A DNA stretch of 7,326 nt from an uncultured Collinsella sp. (lineage in GTDB: Bacteria; Actinomycetota; Coriobacteriia; Coriobacteriales; Coriobacteriaceae): the NCBI GenBank assembly GCA_900551815.1, contig URXE01000078.1, positions 1-7,326 of the forward strand, read 5' to 3'. A program made the position numbers and the translations under genes. Each line of letters begins with the position of its first letter. Positions within the stretch are counted from its first letter, which is position 1. Below, piece after piece: positions 1 through 5,878 of the stretch. The notes under the pieces are model-generated. The model was not told the origin of the DNA. It was given only the letters and a program-made list of their open reading frames with translations, and ran no database searches.

Positions 1-55
1 GAGCGAGGGCATCGCTCACAACCTTCTCGTAACGAGGCTCATCGAAATTGAACAT
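1..55 (-). CDS. 5' end of a minus-strand gene, product not identified
   Basis: An ATG at 55-53 on the minus strand opens a reading frame that runs off the left edge; 18 codons are visible, MFNFDEPRYEKVVSDALA. The start is supported by AGGAG about eight bases upstream (complement of 64-68) and by a promoter-like sequence further up (106-133). The hydrophilic N-terminus vaguely resembles that of some SIS-domain sugar-phosphate proteins, but this is recollection only and 18 residues cannot settle it. The gene is transcribed away from everything else in the window. It is 5'-complete and 3'-truncated by the window edge, not by mutation. Confidence 0.55.
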   Translation of the reverse strand, partial: MFNFDEPRYEKVVSDALA

Positions 56-105
56 CCCTTACTCCTAACTCACTTAGATGAACCCTTCATTCATCCCATA
101 ACGTT

Positions 106-133
106 ATAATACTTTATATAACTAACTATGCAA
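106..133 (-). promoter_or_regulatory. Sigma70-like promoter for the left-edge gene
   Basis: On the minus strand, TTGCAT (complement of 128-133) and TATTAT (complement of 106-111) are separated by 16 bases in an AT-rich stretch. Transcription would start near 98, giving a leader of about 43 bases before the ATG at 55. A GATGAA/TTCATC inverted repeat (77-82 and 90-95) lies in that leader, close to the expected transcription start, and could be a small operator. The assignment rests on by-eye consensus matching only. Confidence 0.35.
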
Positions 134-209
134 GTACTATTTTGGTCCTGTTCTTTCATCAAGCCCCTTAAAACAACAATCGGCGTTGTTGGACACAGCG
201 TGCAAGTTC

Positions 210-224
210 ATTGAACGATTCAAT
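210..224. promoter_or_regulatory. Perfect inverted repeat, possible operator
   Basis: ATTGAA-CGA-TTCAAT is a perfect 6+6 inverted repeat with a 3-base centre, in the AT-rich part of the intergenic region. The size and symmetry fit the binding site of a dimeric repressor. No promoter I can define overlaps it, and no regulator gene is visible nearby, so the role is open. Confidence 0.25.
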
Positions 225-591
225 ATGCATCGTCTCTAGTTAAATGACGTCTTATGCAAATACCTTTAATCCGCTTGGGGCCGACGAATCTTTTGACTGT
301 CCGCAGAAGCTTTCCCGGAATTCCCTATGGATAGACGCGCCAGTAATCGCTTCGTTATCTGGCTTATTGCGCATTGCCGGGGCGTCTGGGAGAAAGCACA
401 ATCTACCGCGTGGTCAACTAGCGTTTCATCGGAATCGACCGCATCCGCGCCAAATACTAAATCGCAATCGTTGAAACTCGTCCGATCATATGGCGGCAAT
501 TTCTCGCCTTAAAAATGAGCACGAAATAAGGGGGCAGCTGTTTGCAACTTGCTTTATTCGTAAGTGTTTTTACTGAAAAAACAATCACCAA

Positions 592-616
592 CCAAACAGC
601 ACTATTAATTGTTTGG
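592..616. repeat. 7-bp inverted repeat
   Basis: CCAAACA (592-598) is complementary to TGTTTGG (610-616), with an 11-base AT-rich loop. No T-run follows on the plus strand. On the minus strand a T-rich run comes only about ten bases after the stem, so this is a poor intrinsic terminator. An A/T hairpin, GTTTTT/AAAAAC (566-571 with 577-582), lies just to its left. Confidence 0.3.
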
Positions 617-626
617 CTCTTTGCGA

Positions 627-692
627 CACAGTCATCTCTCGTATACGTCTCTTGCCTCTCTCTTGTCCCACTGCTTGGAAACGAGAACTGTG
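627..692. repeat. Large interrupted hairpin in intergenic DNA
   Basis: CACAGT (627-632) pairs with ACTGTG (687-692). After a four-base one-sided bulge (633-636), TCTCGT (637-642) pairs with ACGAGA (681-686). This gives 12 pairs in two blocks enclosing a 38-base pyrimidine-rich loop. No open reading frame of note explains it. It may be the relic of a mobile-element end, a structured RNA, or chance; no flanking promoter or terminator supports an RNA gene. Confidence 0.25.
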
Positions 693-738
693 CGAGAGTG
701 GATAATTGGACGGTTTTTGGGCTTTTGGCGGCCGATTT

Positions 739-817
739 CGTCCGAAAATCCACGCTCATGCGGCGGGCGTCCGAATTTCCACGCTCGTGTGTCCGAAAAT
801 CCACGCTCATCCGGCAG
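739..817 (+). repeat. Three imperfect direct repeats
   Basis: The core GTCCGAAAATCCACGCTCAT occurs at 740-759 and, unchanged, at 791-810. A third copy at 769-788 reads GTCCGAATTTCCACGCTCGT. The unit spacings are 29 and 22 bases, and the outer copies continue into GCGGC- or CCGGC-type sequence. The reverse complement of the 12-base part ATCCACGCTCAT reappears at 7232-7243. The array ends just upstream of the peptidase promoter. Unequal spacing and only three units argue against CRISPR; a dispersed intergenic repeat family or a multi-site regulator target are the alternatives. Confidence 0.6.
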
Positions 818-818
818 A

Positions 819-846
819 TTGGTCGAGGGCTTCATATGGGTATACT
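819..846 (+). promoter_or_regulatory. Probable promoter of the M16C peptidase gene
   Basis: TATACT (841-846) is a good -10 match and TTGGTC (819-824), 16 bases upstream, a fair -35. The expected transcription start is near 853, about 46 bases before the ATG at 899. The triple repeat at 739-817 ends immediately upstream of the -35, so any factor binding those repeats would be well placed to act on this promoter. Confidence 0.35.
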
Positions 847-866
847 CTCGAGGATTCGACTCGATT

Positions 867-882
867 CGCCCCCGCTGGGGCG
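867..882 (+). promoter_or_regulatory. GC stem-loop in the leader next to the ribosome binding site
   Basis: CGCCCC (867-872) and GGGGCG (877-882) form six G-C pairs around a CGCT tetraloop. The stem ends two bases before the AAAGGAG ribosome binding site (885-891), which is seven bases from the ATG at 899. A hairpin this close could modulate ribosome access or stabilise the messenger. It is too short and lacks a T-run for a terminator. Confidence 0.4.
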
Positions 883-898
883 TCAAAGGAGACTACAT

Positions 899-3800
899 AT
901 GTCCACTACCTCAACCGACCCGCGCGCCGCTGCTGCCGCGCTGCTGGTGCCCGGCACCACCTGCCACGGCTTTGCCGTCGAGCGCTGCGAGACCGTGCCC
1001 GAGCTCGACTCAGACGCCTACGTGCTGCGCCACACTGCCTCGGGCGCTCGCCTGCTGTACCTGGCGTGCGACGACGAAAACAAGGCCTTTGCCATTGGCT
1101 TTAAGACGCCGCCGGCCGATTCCACCGGCGTGTTCCATATTCTTGAGCACTCGGTGCTGTGCGGATCGGCCAAGTTCCCCGTCAAGGAGCCATTCGTCGA
1201 TCTGATCAAGAGCTCCATGCAGACGTTCCTCAACGCCATGACCTACCCCGACAAAACCATCTACCCCGTTGCCACCACCAACGAGCAGGATCTGTACAAC
1301 CTGATGGACGTGTACCTGGACGCGGTGTTCAACCCGGCCATCTATACCAAGCCCACCATTTTTGAGCAGGAGGGCTGGCACTACGAGCTGGACCTGCCGG
1401 AGGGCGCCGAGGGCGAAGGCAGCGCCGCCAGCCTGCGCGAGGGCACGCTGCGCTATAACGGCGTGGTGTTCAACGAAATGAAGGGCGCGCTGTCCGACCC
1501 CATGAGCGTGCTGGACGACGCCGTCAACGCCGCGCTCTATCCCGACACCGCCTATGCGCACGAGAGCGGCGGCGACCCGCGCGCAATTCCCGCGCTCACC
1601 TACGAGCAGTTCCTGGACACGCACGCGCGCCACTACAATCCTTCCAACTCCTACATCACGCTCTACGGCGACCTGGACGTGGACCGCGCGCTGGCCTTTT
1701 TGGACGAGCGCTATCTGTCGCAGCCGAGCGCCGCGAGCCGCCGCATGGACGCGGCCGTTGCCGCCGGCGAGGACCCGTCCGCGCTGGCGCCCAATCCGCT
1801 GGACGTGCAGGCGCCTGTGACCTGCGATTATAAGCGCGTCGAGATGGCCACCACGCCCGAAAACGCCCTGGTTGGCCTGGGCCTGGTGCTGGGCAGTGCG
1901 CTCGACCGCAAGCGCACGATCGCGGCGGACATCCTGTTCGAGGCGCTGCTGGGTTCCAACGAGGCACCAGTTAAGAAGGCCATTCTGGCCGCCGGCCTGG
2001 GCGGCAACGTGGTGAGCTACACCGCGGCCGAGAGCCTGCAGCCCTACGAGCTCATCATGCTGCAAAACGCGCAGCCCGGCGTAGCGCGCGAGCTGCGCCG
2101 CGTGTTCCAGGACGCCTGCCGCGACCTGTGCGAGCACGGCGTTCCGCGCGAGCGCCTGGAAGCCATCATCAGCAGCAACGAATACGACCTGCGCCAGCGC
2201 GACTACGGTATCGCCGACGGCGTGGCCATTGCGTGCGACGCGCTGAGCACCTGGCTCTACGATGACGACGCTGCGACGCTGGCGCTCAAGTATGGCCCGG
2301 TGTACGAGGAGCTGCGCGGCGAGCTGAACGGTAGCTACTTTGAGGACCTGCTGCGCGAGCTCGTGCTCCAGAACGACCATATGGCGCTGGTCGAGCTGGT
2401 GCCGGTGGACGCCGCCGAGGGCGCGGAGGGTGCCGAGGCCGCCGAGCTGGCTGCAAAGCGCGATGCCATGACCGATGTCGAGCTGGCGGACGTGGTCGAG
2501 CGCACAGCCGCGCTGCGTGCCGCGCAGGAAGCCGAGGACACGCCCGAGGCCAAGGCCACGCTGCCGCGCCTGCACGTTTCCGACATTGGCGAGGCGCGCT
2601 CCGAGCCGCCGCTGGTCGTGGATACGACTGCGCCTATCCCCTGCCTGCGCCACGGCATCCCCACCAACCGTCTGGCCTACGCCATGCAGTATTTCGACCT
2701 GAGCTGCGTCGCATTTGAGGACCTGCCCTACGTAACGCTGCTCTGCCGCCTACTCAAGCAGCTGCCTACGCGCGAGCATTCGGCCGAGGAACTCGACAAC
2801 CTGCTCGCCGGCAAGCTGGGCTTCTTGAGCTTTACGACCGAGGTCATGACGCAGCCCGACGTGGACGGCGTGCGCCCCTACCTGCTGGTGAGCGCCGGCG
2901 CCCTGTCCGAAAAGATCGACGCGCTGGCGAGCCTGCCGCGCGAGGTGTGGTCGAGCACGCTGTTGCTCGATGCTGACGCCGACCGCGTGCGCGACGTGCT
3001 CACGCAGATTCGCATTGGGCTTGAGCAGGGCTTTATCAACAACGGCCACTCGGCGGCGCTGGGTCGCGCGATGAGCTACAGCTCGCCTTCGGCCGTGGTG
3101 CGCGAGCAGCTTTCGGGCGTGGACTTCTACCTGTTCCTGCGCGATCTGCTCGAGCACTTTGACGAGCGACTGGACGGCCTGCGCGCCAAGCTTGCCGAGC
3201 TGGCAGACCGCATCTTTGTGGCCGATGGCTGCATGGCGAGCTTTACCGGCAGCGACGAGGACTTTGACGCGTACTGGGATGCCGCGGGCGACCTGGGGCT
3301 TGACGCGGGTGACGGCGCCGATGCCGGCCGCAACGCGCTCGTGGTGCCGGAGCCGCGCGACCGTCACGAGGCTTTCGTCATCCCCAGCGACATCTGCTTT
3401 GCTGCGCGCGCGTGCGACCCGCGCCGTCTGGGCATTGACGTGACGGGCGCCTGGGCGGTTGCCGCCAACGCGCTCTCCTACGACTACCTGTGGAACGAGA
3501 TCCGCGTGAAGGGCGGTGCGTACGGATGCGGATTCCGCGCGGCCGGCGAGCGCCAGGCGGCGTTCTACACCTACCGCGACCCGGCGGTCGATCCTTCGAT
3601 TGAGCGCGTGGCGCGCGCAGGCGAATGGCTCGGCAGCTTTGAGCCCGACGAGGCCGCCTTTGAGGGCTTCATCGTAAGCTGCGTGAGCGGCATGGATGCA
3701 CCGGTTAAGCCGTACGCGCTCACCAAGCGCCGCAATACGACCTACCTTGCCGGGCTCGATCCGCACGCGCGCGAGGAGCGTCGCGCCCAGATGCTCGCCG

Positions 3801-3937
3801 CCACCCCCGGTGAGCTGCGCTCGCTCGGCTCCGATGTGACGCGCATCGCAGCCGCGTCGCCCACCTGCGTCTTTGGCGGCCGAGACGTCATCGCCAAGAG
3901 CAACGCCGGCTTTAACGTCATCGACCTGCTGACCTAG
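899..3937 (+). CDS. M16C family zinc metallopeptidase (presequence protease/insulinase type)
   Basis: The predicted protein has 1012 residues, the usual length for single-chain M16C peptidases such as mitochondrial PreP, which degrade short unstructured peptides inside a closed chamber. The inverted zinc motif HxxEH is present (H80, E83, H84), with the third zinc ligand probably E193 in NEMKG. The C-terminal half carries the conserved R869...Y875 pair (NEIRVKGGAYG), which in this superfamily helps bind substrate. The order is an N-terminal catalytic M16 half (about 55-480), an acidic alanine/glutamate-rich linker (about 505-560) leading into the M16C-associated region, and a second, non-catalytic M16 half to the end. 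There is no signal peptide or membrane segment, so it should be cytosolic. The frame is open a further 357 bases upstream, but AAAGGAG seven bases before 899 and the family N-terminus set the start. It converges on the gene at 4002-5657. The family call is firm; substrates are inferred. Confidence 0.95.
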   Translation: MSTTSTDPRAAAAALLVPGTTCHGFAVERCETVPELDSDAYVLRHTASGARLLYLACDDENKAFAIGFKTPPADSTGVFHILEHSVLCGSAKFPVKEPFVDLIKSSMQTFLNAMTYPDKTIYPVATTNEQDLYNLMDVYLDAVFNPAIYTKPTIFEQEGWHYELDLPEGAEGEGSAASLREGTLRYNGVVFNEMKGALSDPMSVLDDAVNAALYPDTAYAHESGGDPRAIPALTYEQFLDTHARHYNPSNSYITLYGDLDVDRALAFLDERYLSQPSAASRRMDAAVAAGEDPSALAPNPLDVQAPVTCDYKRVEMATTPENALVGLGLVLGSALDRKRTIAADILFEALLGSNEAPVKKAILAAGLGGNVVSYTAAESLQPYELIMLQNAQPGVARELRRVFQDACRDLCEHGVPRERLEAIISSNEYDLRQRDYGIADGVAIACDALSTWLYDDDAATLALKYGPVYEELRGELNGSYFEDLLRELVLQNDHMALVELVPVDAAEGAEGAEAAELAAKRDAMTDVELADVVERTAALRAAQEAEDTPEAKATLPRLHVSDIGEARSEPPLVVDTTAPIPCLRHGIPTNRLAYAMQYFDLSCVAFEDLPYVTLLCRLLKQLPTREHSAEELDNLLAGKLGFLSFTTEVMTQPDVDGVRPYLLVSAGALSEKIDALASLPREVWSSTLLLDADADRVRDVLTQIRIGLEQGFINNGHSAALGRAMSYSSPSAVVREQLSGVDFYLFLRDLLEHFDERLDGLRAKLAELADRIFVADGCMASFTGSDEDFDAYWDAAGDLGLDAGDGADAGRNALVVPEPRDRHEAFVIPSDICFAARACDPRRLGIDVTGAWAVAANALSYDYLWNEIRVKGGAYGCGFRAAGERQAAFYTYRDPAVDPSIERVARAGEWLGSFEPDEAAFEGFIVSCVSGMDAPVKPYALTKRRNTTYLAGLDPHAREERRAQMLAATPGELRSLGSDVTRIAAASPTCVFGGRDVIAKSNAGFNVIDLLT

Positions 3938-3950
3938 CCACAGTCAAGCA

Positions 3951-3989
3951 AAACCACCACAAAGGGGACAGGCACCTTTGTGGTGGTTT
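3951..3989. terminator. 15-bp hairpin repeat, likely bidirectional terminator (repeat copy 1)
   Basis: AAACCACCACAAAGG (3951-3965) pairs perfectly with CCTTTGTGGTGGTTT (3975-3989) around the nine-base loop GGACAGGCA. It starts 13 bases after the peptidase stop codon and ends 12 bases before the stop codon of the convergent gene, an ideal place for a shared terminator. The T-runs are short (three T on plus, four on minus). The first 38 bases recur exactly at 5745-5782, so this is also a dispersed repeat. Confidence 0.7.
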
Positions 3990-4001
3990 GCGAGTGGGCT
4001 G

Positions 4002-5657
4002 CTACTTGATGAACGGGTTCAGCCTGGCCGCCAGCGGATCGAGCTTGTACATGGTTGCAAAGCACTCACGACCATAGTCGGAATCGTTGTTCCAGCTACC
4101 CTGGTCAACGTCGTACTCTGCATCCAGACGAATCCACTCCTCCGGCTTATTCTTCTCGTGCTTGCTGCAGAAGTAGCGCTGGTACTCGACCTCGTGCTCA
4201 AACTCAAACTCGGCATCCGAACCGCGTCCGGCATACTCGTCGACCGACGTCAGGTTGCCGTACTCGTCGTAATAGAACTCCGCATAGCCGCCGCGCTCGG
4301 AATCGATCCTGTCGAGCTTTCCGTCGCTGTACGAATAATCCACCGCTGCGTACGAGTTCAGCGAGCCGTAGTCGTTGCCGTGCGAGTCATATGCCACAGG
4401 CGAGATACGCGAAATGTTGCCGTCCTTGTCATACTCATAGCCCGCGGTGATCGTCCACGTAGTTCCCACCGTGTCGCCCTGGCAGTCCAGCGTAAAGGAC
4501 GTCACGCGATCCTTGTCGTATCCGTACGAATACACGACCGTTCGAGGATTGGCCGGGCTGGTATCGGTGTTGGTCACCATGTTGCCGTCCTGGTAGACAT
4601 ACGTGCTCGCGCTCTCGCCGTAACCCGCATGGGTCGTCTTGTTGATCAGGTTTCCGTCCGCGTCGTAGGTAAACGTCGTGGTGCTCGACGAATCGCTCAT
4701 GTCGGCATCGCAGTCGATGCGCGTGACGTTGCCGTCGGCGTCGTACGTAAACGTGTTGACGTTCTCGTAACCGCCCGCCAAATCTTCCTCAATCTCCGAG
4801 ATGCGATGCGACCCATCGTGCTCGACGCTGTAGCTTACGCCGCCACCTTGCTTGACGGCAGACGTGAAGCCCGTGACATAACCGTTCTCGTCACGCTCGA
4901 TCTCGTAGATATCGCCGTACTGGTCCGATTTATCGGTACCCTCGTAGGACACCGGCAGCCACAGCTCGTCAAGCTGTGTGTCCTTAATGCCGCTAACCTT
5001 CGTATCCTGCGGCAGTTCCAACGTGGCGAGCTTCTTTTTGCCCGAAAGATCGACGCTTTTGAGCTCCCCGGCATTTGAAAGGTCGAGCTTCTCGATGTTG
5101 TCGCAACCGTCCAGGTTAACGACGGTGACGTTGCTCGCCGAGTTAAGCTCGACGGTTTTAAGGTCTCCGCAGCCCGAGAGGTCCAGGTTGACGAGTTTGT
5201 CTCCGCCATATTCCACACTGGTAACGTTGGGGAACACCTTGCCCAGACCCTGCGTTGACGTAACGCCGTCCAGCTTGACCGACGTCACCGCCTTGGCCTC
5301 GTCGCGTGAAATGCGGCCGTCACCGTTAGTGTCGTACTTGGTCGAGACAAGCGCACGCATGCCGCTGTCCGGGAAGGTTTTCTCATCGATAGGCGTGGTC
5401 GCGATCTGCGTAAAGTAGAACAGCGCACCGCCGCCGATGCCCGCCGCCACGGCAAGCACCGCGGCAAGGGCAATGAGGGGTTTCTTGGAACGCTTGCGCC
5501 GCACGGGCTGCTGCACGGGCGCGTATTGTTGAGGAGCGGGCGTGGCAGGCTGGGGTTGCTGCGTGGCCGCGACCTGGTCGGGTGCTACGGGCGCGCCGCA
5601 TACAGGGCAAAAGAGGGCGTCGTCGACAAGCGGCGTGCCACACGAGCGACAAAACAT
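4002..5657 (-). CDS. Zinc-ribbon, single-pass membrane protein with EF-hand, leucine-rich and YD repeats
   Basis: The predicted protein has 551 residues and unknown function. In order: a zinc ribbon with CxxC pairs C3/C6 and C17/C20; a Pro/Gln-rich linker (about 24-52); a basic RRKRSKK block (53-59); one hydrophobic membrane segment (about 60-82); an EF-hand or dockerin-type calcium loop DTNGDGRISRDE (109-120); leucine-rich half repeats of 11 residues (about 150-215); then at least six YD/RHS-like units such as FTYDADGNVTRID (303-315, 329-341, 353-364, 407-419, 441-453, 461-473); and a non-repetitive tail. The basic block before the membrane segment predicts the ribbon inside and the repeats outside the cell. 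The start follows AAAGGAG by six bases (complement of 5664-5670). An in-frame extension to 5789 runs through the hairpin repeat and is not believed. There is no sortase signal. Identical 38-base repeats flank the gene. A surface sensor or adhesion role is only a guess. Confidence 0.85.
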   Translation of the reverse strand: MFCRSCGTPLVDDALFCPVCGAPVAPDQVAATQQPQPATPAPQQYAPVQQPVRRKRSKKPLIALAAVLAVAAGIGGGALFYFTQIATTPIDEKTFPDSGMRALVSTKYDTNGDGRISRDEAKAVTSVKLDGVTSTQGLGKVFPNVTSVEYGGDKLVNLDLSGCGDLKTVELNSASNVTVVNLDGCDNIEKLDLSNAGELKSVDLSGKKKLATLELPQDTKVSGIKDTQLDELWLPVSYEGTDKSDQYGDIYEIERDENGYVTGFTSAVKQGGGVSYSVEHDGSHRISEIEEDLAGGYENVNTFTYDADGNVTRIDCDADMSDSSSTTTFTYDADGNLINKTTHAGYGESASTYVYQDGNMVTNTDTSPANPRTVVYSYGYDKDRVTSFTLDCQGDTVGTTWTITAGYEYDKDGNISRISPVAYDSHGNDYGSLNSYAAVDYSYSDGKLDRIDSERGGYAEFYYDEYGNLTSVDEYAGRGSDAEFEFEHEVEYQRYFCSKHEKNKPEEWIRLDAEYDVDQGSWNNDSDYGRECFATMYKLDPLAARLNPFIK

Positions 5658-5713
5658 GGCGGGCTCCTTTCGGTTCATTCCTTCCACCATGAAGGTAAAC
5701 CCAAAAATGCAGC

Positions 5714-5731
5714 CCTTGTTGCGCAACAAGG
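5714..5731. promoter_or_regulatory. 18-base perfect palindrome upstream of the zinc-ribbon gene
   Basis: CCTTGTTGCGCAACAAGG is a perfect palindrome with no spacer, 56 bases upstream of the minus-strand ATG at 5657. This position and size suit an operator for a dimeric regulator of the zinc-ribbon gene. I could not define a clear -35/-10 pair for that gene here. As RNA it would form a seven-pair stem with a GCGC loop. I do not recognise a specific regulator. Confidence 0.4.
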
Positions 5732-5744
5732 CCAAGCGGGAGCC

Positions 5745-5782
5745 AAACCACCACAAAGGGGACAGGCACCTTTGTGGTGGTT
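5745..5782. repeat. 38-base hairpin repeat, copy 2
   Basis: These 38 bases are identical to 3951-3988, in the same orientation. The stem here is 14 pairs (5746-5759 with 5769-5782) with the same GGACAGGCA loop. Unlike copy 1, this copy lies between two divergently transcribed genes, where a terminator is not expected, so the element is better seen as a dispersed palindromic repeat. It abuts the first LexA-like box at 5783. Confidence 0.8.
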
Positions 5783-5813
5783 CGAACACTTGTTCTATAC
5801 GTACACATGTTCT
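5783..5813 (+). promoter_or_regulatory. Two LexA-like (SOS) boxes
   Basis: Box 1 (5783-5796) reads CGAAC-ACTT-GTTCT and contains the full GAAC-N4-GTTC core of the Gram-positive/actinobacterial LexA site. Box 2 (5800-5813) reads CGTAC-ACAT-GTTCT, with one mismatch in the left half-site. The boxes are 17 bases apart, and each right half is part of a TGTTCTATA direct repeat (5791-5799 and 5808-5816). They overlap the -35 and the upstream edge of the -10 of a promoter-like sequence reading toward hicA. LexA binding is inferred from the motif; no lexA gene is in the window. Confidence 0.5.
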
Positions 5814-5818
5814 ATAGT
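5790..5818 (+). promoter_or_regulatory. hicA: Promoter-like sequence upstream of hicAB
   Basis: TTGTTC (5790-5795) and TATAGT (5813-5818) are 17 bases apart, giving a start near 5825 and a leader of about 54 bases to the hicA GTG. The -10 is a good match, the -35 only half matching. Both elements are overlapped or touched by the LexA-like boxes, as expected of a repressible promoter. A second TATAGT at 5855-5860, inside the palindrome before hicA, could be an alternative -10 but has only a weak -35 (TCGGAC, 5832-5837). Confidence 0.4.
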
Positions 5819-5843
5819 AAGGGTGCTTGCATCGGACTTAAAT

Positions 5844-5864
5844 TGCAACTAGGATATAGTTGCA
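5844..5864. promoter_or_regulatory. Palindrome before hicA, candidate HicB operator
   Basis: TGCAACTA-GGATA-TAGTTGCA is a perfect 8+8 inverted repeat with a 5-base centre, ending 14 bases before the hicA start codon. Toxin-antitoxin operons are usually autorepressed by the antitoxin binding such a site, and this HicB has a ribbon-helix-helix-like C-terminus. Autoregulation is therefore a reasonable inference. In the messenger the same bases could fold into a hairpin near the ribosome binding site. Confidence 0.5.
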
Positions 5865-5878
5865 GAATGTGAGGCGGG

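Larger units (their letters stand above)
56..898. other. Long gene-free interval between divergent genes
   Basis: This interval separates the left-edge gene (minus) from the M16C peptidase gene (plus). Short open frames exist on both strands, for example 266-508 (-), which would use a TTG start at 499, and 327-512 (+). None has a convincing ribosome binding site, recognisable protein motif or neighbour context. The left third (about 60-240) is clearly AT-rich and the rest is mixed, unlike the GC-rich coding DNA nearby. Recognisable contents are listed separately: a promoter, inverted repeats at 210-224, 592-616 and 627-692, the triple repeat 739-817, and the peptidase promoter and leader hairpin. 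A CAACAA/TTGTTG hairpin (174-179 with 186-191) is also present. The middle part could be a decayed gene or mobile-element remnant, but I cannot identify it. Confidence 0.6.

Noticed and set aside
739..817. Direct repeats as a CRISPR array
   Set aside because: There are only three copies with unequal spacing and almost no spacer sequence between units, and no cas gene is nearby.
457..886. Minus-strand frames repeating MSVDFRT or HERGFSD motifs
   Set aside because: The protein-level repetition is just translation of the DNA direct repeats; there is no ribosome binding site or other coding signal.
542..898. 119-codon upstream extension of the peptidase frame
   Set aside because: The frame is open but would run through the direct repeats and promoter, and it adds sequence not typical of the family; AAAGGAG before 899 marks the start.
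1010..2653. Long minus-strand open frame (547 codons) opposite the peptidase gene
   Set aside because: It is a shadow of the GC-rich plus-strand gene: the composition is low-complexity (Val/Gln/Arg/Gly-rich), there is no start signal, and the plus strand encodes a clear M16C enzyme.
3978..5078. Plus-strand open frame (366 codons) opposite the zinc-ribbon gene
   Set aside because: It is a Val/Ile/Arg-rich antisense shadow with no ribosome binding site, starting inside the hairpin repeat; the minus strand has clear zinc-ribbon and YD-repeat motifs.
5745..5782. Repeat copy 2 as an ordinary transcription terminator
   Set aside because: It lies upstream of both flanking, divergently transcribed genes, where there is no gene end to terminate.
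5658..5789. 44-codon upstream extension of the zinc-ribbon protein
   Set aside because: It would translate the 38-base repeat and the palindrome; AAAGGAG six bases before the ATG at 5657 and the zinc ribbon starting at residue 3 support the shorter protein.
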